Shown here: piece by piece, positions 24,731 to 32,347 of the stretch
Layout: each line of letters begins with the position of its first letter
Position numbering within the stretch: position 1 is the stretch's first letter
DNA from: Dehalococcoidia bacterium UBA2158
GTDB taxonomy: Bacteria; Chloroflexota; Dehalococcoidia; Lucifugimonadales; UBA3495
Length of the DNA: 64,000 bases
NCBI GenBank assembly: GCA_002328185.1
Contig: DCWQ01000029.1
Coordinates: forward strand, 65,489-129,488
Reading direction: 5' to 3'
Notes under the pieces: model-generated
What the model was told of the DNA's origin: nothing
The model's input: only the letters and a program-made list of their open reading frames with translations
The model's database searches: none
Made by a program: the position numbers and the translations under genes

Positions 24731-25783
24731 CTAGTCGAAATGTGGTGATAGTTCTTTGGCGACCCGTTCCATGGACTCCATGGTCTTCGAGTGGCCCCAA
24801 CCGCCGAAACCGAAATATAGGATAACCTCTTCTATCCCGGCTGCCTCGCAATCTTTCAGCACATTGATGCAATCATCGGGGCTGCCGGTGATGATGCTGC
24901 GGCCTCCCAGGTCTTCGGTGGTCATGCTCTGCATGCGCTCGACGATGTCCACGAAATAGCGGATGTGGGGCGGCGCCGAATCTCGGTCCGCCGGAAATGC
25001 CGGCAGGATGCCGTGGAAGTAATGGAGCAATCTTTCCTTGGTCTTTTGCGTCTCTGATTTGTCGTATGTGACGTTTACAAAATAAGAACACATCGCCTTG
25101 CGGCCCACGTGCCCGGTGGTTTCCGATTCCTTCTTGAACTCCGACACGGCGTTCTTCAGGCTGCCGAACATCATGGCGGCGGCAAAGGGCGCGAAGATGA
25201 CGTCGAACCCGGCCCGGGCGGCGTAACGCAGGGTGGGCTCACTGAAGCAGGCCACGTAGATCGGCGGATACGGCTGCTGGACCGGGCGCGGCAGCACCGT
25301 GATCTTCGGATACTGATAATGGACGCCCTCATGGAAAGAGGTCTCATGGGTCCAGACCTTCTTGATGATATCAAGGCCCTCGAAGAAGATCTCCTGGCTT
25401 TCGGCGAAGTCCACGCCGAACGCTACGTATTCTCTGGCGTCGTAGCCCCGCCCGACCGAGAGCTGGGCCCGCCCATTGCTCAGCAGGTCCAAGAGCGCGA
25501 ACTCCTCGGCCACCCGCAGAGGGTGTTGGACCGGTAGCAGGACGGTCGCTGGGCCTAATTTGACTCGCTTAGTGCGTGCCGCGACGTTGGCCAAGAACAC
25601 CGGCGCCGAGGGCAGGACTCCGAACAGGCCGAAGTGGTGTTCTGGGACCCAGACTGAGTTTAGCCCGATTTCCTCAGCCTGGAGGCATTGCTCCATGACC
25701 TCCTCCAACAACCGGCTGGGGTCTTTGCGGACCGCGCCATACGCGGGAGGGTTGTCGGTCAGGGTGAAGTAGCCAAGTTTCAT
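24731..25783 (-). CDS. LLM-class flavin-dependent oxidoreductase
   Basis: A 350-residue luciferase-like monooxygenase starting MKLGYFTLTDNPP. It shows SVWVPEHHFGLFGVLPSAPVFLANVA, PLRVAEEFALLDLLSNGRAQLSVGRGYD and a C-terminal GSPDDCINVLKDCEAAGIEEVILYFGFGG. The sequence is nearer to alkanal/alkane-type LLM monooxygenases than to the F420-dependent branch, but cofactor choice cannot be settled by eye. GGAGGGG precedes the ATG by about 10 nt. The divergent hpaB-like gene begins 119 bp away. Oxidation of an aliphatic or sulfonated compound is a reasonable but unproven role. Confidence 0.9.
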   Translation of the reverse strand: MKLGYFTLTDNPPAYGAVRKDPSRLLEEVMEQCLQAEEIGLNSVWVPEHHFGLFGVLPSAPVFLANVAARTKRVKLGPATVLLPVQHPLRVAEEFALLDLLSNGRAQLSVGRGYDAREYVAFGVDFAESQEIFFEGLDIIKKVWTHETSFHEGVHYQYPKITVLPRPVQQPYPPIYVACFSEPTLRYAARAGFDVIFAPFAAAMMFGSLKNAVSEFKKESETTGHVGRKAMCSYFVNVTYDKSETQKTKERLLHYFHGILPAFPADRDSAPPHIRYFVDIVERMQSMTTEDLGGRSIITGSPDDCINVLKDCEAAGIEEVILYFGFGGWGHSKTMESMERVAKELSPHFD

Positions 25784-25853
25784 CTGCGTAATACCCCTCC
25801 CAAAGCTGTTTGCCCGATTATATCTGTTGCCGCGTACCAGTCAACCGGTGCCG

Positions 25854-25862
25854 TGCTATTAT
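25854..25862 (+). promoter_or_regulatory. Extended -10 promoter of the HpaB-family gene
   Basis: TGCTATTAT lies 40 nt before the ATG at 25903, a TGn-TATAAT element with one mismatch. It lies inside the longer open frame that starts at 25810, so that upstream start is unlikely. Confidence 0.45.
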
Positions 25863-25902
25863 TGCGCCCTCAACTGGTAGCCTCAACTTAGGACAAGTTC
25901 CC

Positions 25903-27354
25903 ATGACCAAGACAGGTCCAGACCACCTGGATAGCCTTCGTGACGGCCGCAGCGTCTACCTGAACGGCCAACTGGTCGGCGACGTTGTTGACCATCCGGC
26001 CTACCGCAATTCCATCAGGTCAACGGCCGCGCTGTACGACTTCCAGGCCGCCCCCGAGAACCAGGAATTGATGACCTTTGAGTCGCCCACCGGAGCTCGG
26101 GTCAACCGCTGCTGGCAGATGCCTGAGTCCTACGAAGAAATGGTGCAGCGCCGCCTGGCTCTAGAGGCTTGGGCGGAACAGACCAACGGGTTCTTGGGGC
26201 GCTCGCCAGACCACGTGGCCTCGTCGCTCTCCGGAATGATGATGCGTTTGGACCTGTTTGAGGCCCACGGAGAGAAACGGGCCAAGGCATTTTCCGGCTA
26301 CTTTGAGTACGTCCGGGACAATGACCAGTTCGTTACTTACGTGGTGGTCAGTCCGCAGGCGGACCGCTTCAAGGGCGTGGGAGAACAGGCAGACGAATTC
26401 TTGACCGCTGGTATCTGCGATGAAGACAGCCAGGGAATCACGGTAAAAGGGGCCAAGATGCTGGGCACAAGCTGCATCATGGCCAACGAGGTGTTGTTAG
26501 GCACCATCCAGCCTATGCATCCAGGAGAGGAGCAGTACGCTTTCTCTGCGTCCATCCCGCTGGGAGCCAAGGGGGTCAAACTGCTATCTAGAAAGTCCTA
26601 TGAGTCTTCGGCGGTGTCGGAGTTCGACAATCCGCTGTCGTACCGGTTCGACGAGAACGACGCTGTGGTCTATTTCGACGAAGTTAAGGTCCCCTGGGAG
26701 AGGGTGTTCGTCCACCGTGACCCCGCCATGTGCTGGGCCCAGTACCACGAGACCCCGGCCCACGTGTTCCACAACTACCAGGCCCAGGTCCGCCTGATGG
26801 TCAAGCTCCGTTTTCTGGTTGGGGTGGCCCGGAGGGTCGCCGAGACAACGAACGTGCTGGCTTACCCTCAAGTGGTTGAGAGTCTGGGGGCCCTGGCAGG
26901 TCAGGCGGGGTTGATCGAGGGGATGGTCCACGGGATGGAGGCCAAGGGCACTTACGTGGGGAAGTACTACGTCCCCGACCGGCATCTGATGTATGCCTCG
27001 CAGGTGCAGGCCCAGCAGATGTATCCGGAGGTGATTCAGGCCATCAGGCAGTTAACGGGAGGCGGGGTGATCATGTTGCCCTCGTCGTCGGCCGATTTCG
27101 CTAACGCGGAGACCGCTGGTTACATCGAGAAAACCCAGCAATCACCGGTTGCAAACTCTAAAGACCGGGTCAAACTCTTCAAGCTAGCCTGGGACGCCAT
27201 CGGCTCGGAGTTCGGCTCGCGGCACACCCAATATGAGATGTTTTACTCTGGGGCCCAGTTCGCAGTCCGGAACCATTCTTACCGGACCTATGACTGGGAG
27301 AAGGCCACGAACATGGTGAACCGTTTCATGGACACCTACGACTTGCCTGCGTGA
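25903..27354 (+). CDS. HpaB-family FADH2-dependent monooxygenase
   Basis: A 483-residue protein of the 4-hydroxyphenylacetate 3-monooxygenase (HpaB) family, with SLRDGRSVYLNGQLVGDVVDHPAYRN at the N-terminus and YFDEVKVPWERVFVHRDP, the family strand-loop that packs near the flavin, in the middle. Known members hydroxylate phenols using FADH2 supplied by a separate reductase (HpaC), and no reductase gene is seen here. Members with other roles, such as 4-hydroxybutyryl-CoA dehydratase, carry cluster-binding cysteines absent here. AGGA lies about 10 nt before the ATG, and the promoter position supports this start. The substrate may be an aromatic or chlorophenol-like ring. Confidence 0.9.
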   Translation: MTKTGPDHLDSLRDGRSVYLNGQLVGDVVDHPAYRNSIRSTAALYDFQAAPENQELMTFESPTGARVNRCWQMPESYEEMVQRRLALEAWAEQTNGFLGRSPDHVASSLSGMMMRLDLFEAHGEKRAKAFSGYFEYVRDNDQFVTYVVVSPQADRFKGVGEQADEFLTAGICDEDSQGITVKGAKMLGTSCIMANEVLLGTIQPMHPGEEQYAFSASIPLGAKGVKLLSRKSYESSAVSEFDNPLSYRFDENDAVVYFDEVKVPWERVFVHRDPAMCWAQYHETPAHVFHNYQAQVRLMVKLRFLVGVARRVAETTNVLAYPQVVESLGALAGQAGLIEGMVHGMEAKGTYVGKYYVPDRHLMYASQVQAQQMYPEVIQAIRQLTGGGVIMLPSSSADFANAETAGYIEKTQQSPVANSKDRVKLFKLAWDAIGSEFGSRHTQYEMFYSGAQFAVRNHSYRTYDWEKATNMVNRFMDTYDLPA

Positions 27355-27419
27355 TTGCCAGATCCACCGCTAAAGCCTCTCCACTAGGACTTTGATTTAA
27401 CCGGCACGATCGGAGACGA

Positions 27420-27773
27420 AAATACTTTGCCAGAGAAGGGCATGCTCGTGTTCCTCAGAAGCACATAGCAGACGGATTTAAGTTGGGGCAATGGGTTAGC
27501 AACCAGCGGGCAAGGACATCTGGATTATCGGACCAGCAAATAGAAAGATTAGAAACCGTCCGATGGGTATGGAACGGTAGAGATGCCCTTTGGGAAGATT
27601 GTTTTGAAGTGCTAAAAAGGTACGTTGCTAGAGAAGGCCGTTGTAAGGTTCCGTATGACCACCGAGAGGATGGCATCGGGCTCGGTACATGGGTTCGTCA
27701 TCAAAAGCGTGATGACCGGATTAATTCTCCTGAGCGTATTGCTAAGTTAAAGAGATTGCCTGGCTGGGAATAG
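27420..27773 (+). pseudogene. Helicase-associated (HA) domain remnant
   Basis: An open frame without a plausible start reads KYFAREGHARVPQKHIADGFKLG, QWVSNQRARTSGLSDQQIERLE and then a second unit DALWEDCFEVLKRYVAREGRCKVP...GLGTWVRHQKRDD. These are about one and a half helicase-associated repeats (Trp-rich, RVP and LGxWV signatures), which normally occur in tandem at the C-terminus of large helicase-like proteins. The upstream helicase part is missing. A TTG at 27483 could start a 96-residue peptide, but it would cut the first repeat. The remaining 27774-27975 holds nothing recognisable. Confidence 0.6.
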
Positions 27774-27975
27774 GCTACCACCAGCCAAGTAACCAAGTGA
27801 AGTATGGCCACTGTTAACGACGCTGGCTCCGTGCTTGAGAAGATTGATGGGGCAACCGAGGCGGGGAAGAATAACATGCATTATCCTTCCTAGGAGAATC
27901 TTTGGCAGGCACTAAATCATTGGCCGTGGCCACGGGGGTGGCGCCGAATACGGTCAACTTCTGGGCCGCCTCTAC

Positions 27976-29049
27976 CTAGAAATACCGGCGCTGGAAAAAC
28001 AGGGCAACGTTTACCAGTCCGATGAGGACGGGCACCTCGACCAAGGGGCCCACCACTGCCGCCAATGCCTGGCCGGAGCCGATGCCGAAAACGCCGACAG
28101 CCACCGCGATGGCCAGCTCAAAGTTGTTGCTGGCTGCTGTGAGCGCCACGGCGGTCGTCTTTGAGTAGTCAACCCCCATCCTCTTGCCCATGTAGAAAGA
28201 GATCAAGAACATGAGCACGAAGTAGATCGACAGGGGAATGGCTATTCGCACCACATCCAGCGGGATATCCACGATGACCGCGCCCTTCAGCGAGAACATC
28301 ACCAAGATCGTGAATAGCAAGGCCAGCAGGGTTATTGGGCTGATCTTGGGGATAAAAACCTGCTCGAACCAAATCCTGCTCATCGTGCGCAGCAGCACGT
28401 ACCGGGTGATCATCCCGGAAAAGAAGGGTATTCCGAGGTAGATGGCCACGCTTTTGACTATCTGGGCGATTCCTATGTCCACCTTCAACCCTTCCAGTCC
28501 GAACCAGGTGGGAAGAATGGTGATGAATATGTAGGCGTAGAGAGAGTAGAACAGTATCTGGAAGATGGAATTGAGCGCCACCAGCCCGGCGGCGTATTGG
28601 CTATCGCCGTTGGCCAGTTCGTTCCAGATGATCACCATAGCGATGCACCGGGCCGTCCCGATGAGGATGACCCCTGCCATGAATTCCGGGTAACCCTTCA
28701 AGAACACAATGGCCAGCAAGAACATCAGCACCGGGCCGATGGCCCAGTTCTGCACCAGCGAAAGGGCCAGGATGCGCCAGTTGCGGAAAACCTCGCCCAA
28801 TTCTTCATACCGCACCTTAGTCAGGGGCGGGTACATCATGAGTATCAAGCCAGCAGCGATCGGGATGGATGTGGATTCGACCGATAGAGAATCGGTGAAA
28901 TCCGAGATTCCAGGCCAATAATGCCCGGCTCCCACCCCGATGGCCATCGCCAAGAAGATCCAGACCGTCAAATAACGGTCGAGTAGATTCAGCCGGCCGA
29001 AGCTGATCCTGGACGGACCGGAGAAGCCCGGAGCTTGAGAACTACTCAT
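27976..29049 (-). CDS. acr3: ACR3-family arsenite efflux transporter
   Basis: A 357-residue membrane protein with about ten hydrophobic segments. The family-specific stretch MMYPPLTKVRYEEL and the key GTARCIAMVIIWNELANGD, with the conserved Cys and nearby charged residues in a membrane helix, identify ACR3/ArsB-type arsenite permeases. It exports As(III) driven by the membrane potential. AAAGG precedes the ATG at 29049. No arsR or arsC is adjacent, so regulation is not visible. A VOC gene lies 40 bp upstream on the same strand and is probably co-transcribed. A link to organoarsenical lyase (ArsI) was considered but its cysteine motif is not evident. Confidence 0.92.
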   Translation of the reverse strand: MSSSQAPGFSGPSRISFGRLNLLDRYLTVWIFLAMAIGVGAGHYWPGISDFTDSLSVESTSIPIAAGLILMMYPPLTKVRYEELGEVFRNWRILALSLVQNWAIGPVLMFLLAIVFLKGYPEFMAGVILIGTARCIAMVIIWNELANGDSQYAAGLVALNSIFQILFYSLYAYIFITILPTWFGLEGLKVDIGIAQIVKSVAIYLGIPFFSGMITRYVLLRTMSRIWFEQVFIPKISPITLLALLFTILVMFSLKGAVIVDIPLDVVRIAIPLSIYFVLMFLISFYMGKRMGVDYSKTTAVALTAASNNFELAIAVAVGVFGIGSGQALAAVVGPLVEVPVLIGLVNVALFFQRRYF

Positions 29050-29089
29050 TGGGAGCCTTTCGTGTCACGGTCATACGAACTCTCGTCGA

Positions 29090-29575
29090 TCAGTTGGCCG
29101 GAGGGCCTTCATCAAACTGGACCAATATGCCGTCCGGGTCGTAGACGAAGATGGTCCGGACATTGCCAGAGGCGCTGGTAAAGTCCTCCATGGTCCCGGC
29201 CAGGGGAACCCCCTTGGCGATCAACTCTTCGGCGTGGGCCTTTACGTTTTCGACCTCGAAAGAGAGATGGCTGATGCCCTTCTGGTCCAATTTGATGGGC
29301 TCGCCGCCTACCTCATCTCCCGGATGGGAAGTCAGCACCAAGAACGGTTGAGGACTCGCTGGGTCGTCGAAATAGATGTTTGCCACTGTCCTGGCCTTTC
29401 GGGGACACTGGTACATTTCCGCCGACTCCGCTCCGGGACGCCGCTCCATCTCCTGGGTGGTGTGCAACTTCACGGTCAGTCCCAGAATGTCCCGGTAAAA
29501 CTCTAGGGATTTATCCAGGTCGGCAACGCAGATCGCTATGTGTGATACGCCTCTTGCTTTCAATTCAGACTCCAT
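29090..29575 (-). CDS. VOC-family (glyoxalase-like) protein
   Basis: A 161-residue vicinal-oxygen-chelate protein with two beta-alpha-beta-beta-beta modules, SHIAICVADLDKSLEFYRDILGLTVKL and SHLSFEVENVKAHAEELIAKG, ending VYDPDGILVQFDE. The metal-ligand pattern (His in SHIAI, His in SHLSF, Glu-region in VQFDE) fits lyases, epimerases or dioxygenases of this superfamily. The frame stays open far upstream, but the ATG at 29575 begins the conserved domain. No clear ribosome site is seen. It is divergent from the CaiB-type gene and upstream of the arsenite transporter. Confidence 0.82.
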   Translation of the reverse strand: MESELKARGVSHIAICVADLDKSLEFYRDILGLTVKLHTTQEMERRPGAESAEMYQCPRKARTVANIYFDDPASPQPFLVLTSHPGDEVGGEPIKLDQKGISHLSFEVENVKAHAEELIAKGVPLAGTMEDFTSASGNVRTIFVYDPDGILVQFDEGPPAN

Positions 29576-29708
29576 ATAGTTGTTGTGTGGAAGGGAATGC
29601 CGCACATCCTGGCTGGCTGACGGGGCAACGTCAAAGACGGCGTAGCTGCGTCCGCAGTGTAGAATGCTGGCAAATATTCTTCCCGCATGGGGAGAACGAG
29701 GTGTTTCG

Positions 29709-30950
29709 ATGACCCAAGCAGGCGATAAGCTGCCTTTGCCTCTGGATGGTATCAGAGTATTGGACGCCACCCATATAGTGGCAGGGCCATTTTGTTCCAT
29801 GATCTTGGCTGACATGGGTGCCGATGTCATCAAGATCGAACGGCCTCGCACCGGAGACCTGTCCCGGGCGCGAGGCCCCTTCATCAAGTCGGACGACGGC
29901 CGGGAGACCAGCTCCCGGTTCCTGGGCGTTAACCGCAACAAGAAGAGCGTATCTATCGACCTGAGGAATTCCAGGTGTAAGACTGCCTTCGAGGAACTGG
30001 TCCGCAACTCCGACGTTTTGGTGGACAACTGGGGCTCTGGGGCCTTCCAGCGGCTGGGACTTGGATACGACCACCTTAGCAAGATCAACCCAGGCCTGGT
30101 TTATGCCAGCATTACTGGCTACGGCGATAGTGAAGAGCTAAGCGGACCCTACTCCAATCGCCCCGCCAACAACCTGGCTATTCAAGCCATGTCCGGCTGG
30201 ATGGAGATCACCGGCGACCCGGGCGGCTCGCCCCAGAGCGTCGGCGACAACATTGGCGATTCCATCCCAGGTGTCTGGACGGCGTTGGGCATTGCCTTGG
30301 CACTGGAAACCAGGCGCAAGACCGGCCACGGCCAGTACGTGGATATGGCGATGTACGAGTGCATGGTCTCCCATATAGAGAGCAATATGAACTCCTACAT
30401 GGCAACGGGCAGTAATCCCGCCCGCTCTTGGGACCGCTTGGCCACTGCCGGTATAAGGTTCCGGGCCAAAGACGGCCACGTGGTCCTGGCTGGATTGCGC
30501 ACGGAAGCTCGAATGCGTGACCTGTGGAAACTGGTGGGACGTGAAGACCTCTTGGAAGGCGACACGCGGTACCTGGCGGGGCCGGGGATGGACGGGCAGT
30601 TCTACTTGGAGCACATCATCCCTGCCATCGAAAGGTGGTCCTCAGAAATACCCAAATTCGAAGTGGCGGCCCGGTTGACCGAGATCGGCTTCTCCATGGG
30701 CGTAACCCAAACAGTGGCCGACCTGGCTAACTGCCCCCAGTTGGAGGCCCGTCAGATGTGGGTGGACACTGGAGATACCCTGGGCGGCGTATTCAGGGGC
30801 GTGAGAACCCCGGCCCGGCTAACAGCCTGCATAGACTCCCCAGCAGAAGCAGCCCCAAACCTGGGCCAACACAACGCGGAAATACTCTGCACCCTGGGGG
30901 GCATGACTTCGGAAGAAGTGTCAGAATTGACGACGGAAGGGGCGCTTTAG
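29709..30950 (+). CDS. CaiB/BaiF family CoA-transferase
   Basis: A 413-residue class III CoA-transferase. The N-terminus shows LDGIRVLDATHIVAGPFCSMILADMGADVIKIERP, the CoA-site signature. NRNKKSVSIDLR and the catalytic-Asp region around MAMYECMVSH follow, with GHGQYVDMAMYE typical of the family. These enzymes move CoA between acids, as in carnitine, formate or aromatic-acid metabolism. GAGGTG lies about 6 nt before the ATG at 29709; the longer frame from 29664 is not needed. Its stop overlaps the stop of the convergent MFS gene. The acceptor acid is unknown. Confidence 0.92.
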   Translation: MTQAGDKLPLPLDGIRVLDATHIVAGPFCSMILADMGADVIKIERPRTGDLSRARGPFIKSDDGRETSSRFLGVNRNKKSVSIDLRNSRCKTAFEELVRNSDVLVDNWGSGAFQRLGLGYDHLSKINPGLVYASITGYGDSEELSGPYSNRPANNLAIQAMSGWMEITGDPGGSPQSVGDNIGDSIPGVWTALGIALALETRRKTGHGQYVDMAMYECMVSHIESNMNSYMATGSNPARSWDRLATAGIRFRAKDGHVVLAGLRTEARMRDLWKLVGREDLLEGDTRYLAGPGMDGQFYLEHIIPAIERWSSEIPKFEVAARLTEIGFSMGVTQTVADLANCPQLEARQMWVDTGDTLGGVFRGVRTPARLTACIDSPAEAAPNLGQHNAEILCTLGGMTSEEVSELTTEGAL

Positions 30951-32215
30951 GCAGTCTCTCCCGGCGGCGCGATGGGACGCCGGATCAAGGGCGAGAAAAA
31001 TACCGCCGGAACGAGAAGGATTAATCCCAGAGACACGCTCATGGCCACGGCTGCTTGGGCGCTGAAGAAGTTGGCGACTACTCCCACGGCAAGCCCGCCC
31101 ACGGCAGCAACTCCTATGCATTGGCCCAGCATGCCTAGGGCGGTCCCACGCATCTCCGGCTCCGCTGAGATCATGATTATTGTGCTCTGCATGGTGCTGT
31201 AACCCGCCGCTCCCAACCCAGCCAACATCAGCATCAGGAAGGACACCGGGTACCAAGGCGACAGGGCGAAGAACAACAGGCTTAGCAGTTGCAGACTCAA
31301 GCCCAAAGCGAATATGCGCCCGTGGTAACGCACCGCAGCCAGTGACGCAATCACCGTAGCTGCCGCTAGTGAACCGATGGCCTGGGCCGAGATCAGTATC
31401 CCGGTCAGTCCGGCGCCAACTCCCAGGTGGTTCTTGGCCACCACGGGGAACAGCGATTCCACGCTGAAGGCCATGGCGTTCATGATCAACGTGATTATTA
31501 GCACGCTCCGGATGACATTGTTGTTCACTGAGTATTTGAAGCCTTGGGACACCGTGCTCCAGAAGGCGTATGGAACCGGTACGCGGATTGGGCCCCGTCC
31601 TTTCATCACTAAGATGAGGACGAAAGAGACGGTATAGACGGCCATCAAGACAACGTAGGTGCCGGAGAAGCCGGTTAACTCGATCAAGAGCCCGGCCATG
31701 AACGGCCCGATGAACTTCCCCAGAGTCATGTTGATGGTTTCCAGGGACATGGCGCTGACGATGCGTTCGCTGCCCACCAGGTCATAGATCAGCGAACGGC
31801 GTGAAGGGAACTCCAGCACGAACAGCCATCCCAGGAAGAAAGAGGCAATGAAGACGTGCCAGGGCTCGACGGTATCAGCAAGAACCAGCGCCAACAAAGC
31901 TGCGGTTGCGGCTACGGCCACGATGCGGGCAGCCATTATGATGGCCCAACGGTTAGCCCTATCGGCGATCATGCCCGAGATCAAAGCAAAGGCCAGCATT
32001 GGTATCCACCGAAAGACAAAGAGCAGGGCTACCTGGAAAGCGGAGTCGGTGAGGTCCAACACGAGCAGGCCCATGACCACCGAGTCCATCCAGCGCCCAG
32101 TATTATCCAAGCCGCCGGCGGCCCACATGAGCCGGAAGTCTCTCAGTTGGAGGAGGCCTTTGACCCGTTCTGCCCAGGGCCGGTTTGTTTGGGGGGTCGA
32201 TTGAATATCAGCCAT
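30947..32215 (-). CDS. MFS transporter (EntS-like MFS_3 group)
   Basis: A 422-residue membrane protein of about 12 segments and a paralogue of the MFS gene at 17962. Shared motifs are LRDFRLMWAAGGLDNTGRWMDSVVMGLLVLDLT, GMIADRANRWAIIM and AAGYSTMQSTIIMISAEPEMRGTALGM. The probable role is export of a small organic molecule. It converges with the CaiB-type gene, and the two stop codons overlap inside TTAG. Nothing else in the sequence fixes the substrate. Confidence 0.9.
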   Translation of the reverse strand: MADIQSTPQTNRPWAERVKGLLQLRDFRLMWAAGGLDNTGRWMDSVVMGLLVLDLTDSAFQVALLFVFRWIPMLAFALISGMIADRANRWAIIMAARIVAVAATAALLALVLADTVEPWHVFIASFFLGWLFVLEFPSRRSLIYDLVGSERIVSAMSLETINMTLGKFIGPFMAGLLIELTGFSGTYVVLMAVYTVSFVLILVMKGRGPIRVPVPYAFWSTVSQGFKYSVNNNVIRSVLIITLIMNAMAFSVESLFPVVAKNHLGVGAGLTGILISAQAIGSLAAATVIASLAAVRYHGRIFALGLSLQLLSLLFFALSPWYPVSFLMLMLAGLGAAGYSTMQSTIIMISAEPEMRGTALGMLGQCIGVAAVGGLAVGVVANFFSAQAAVAMSVSLGLILLVPAVFFSPLIRRPIAPPGETA

Positions 32216-32347
32216 CGTCTAGATGGCCTCGGTGTATCGCGTCGTTTGATTCGATCGTGGAACTCAAAAGCATCCGGGACCCGGCGGATCTTTGCGGGCC
32301 CCAGAGTTGGTTTCTTCAGAATGGTAAAAGTTACTCGGAGCCTAGAC

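Noticed and set aside
30947..30950. Overlapping stop codons of convergent genes as a regulatory device
   Set aside because: A 4-bp convergent overlap (TTAG) is common and needs no special explanation.
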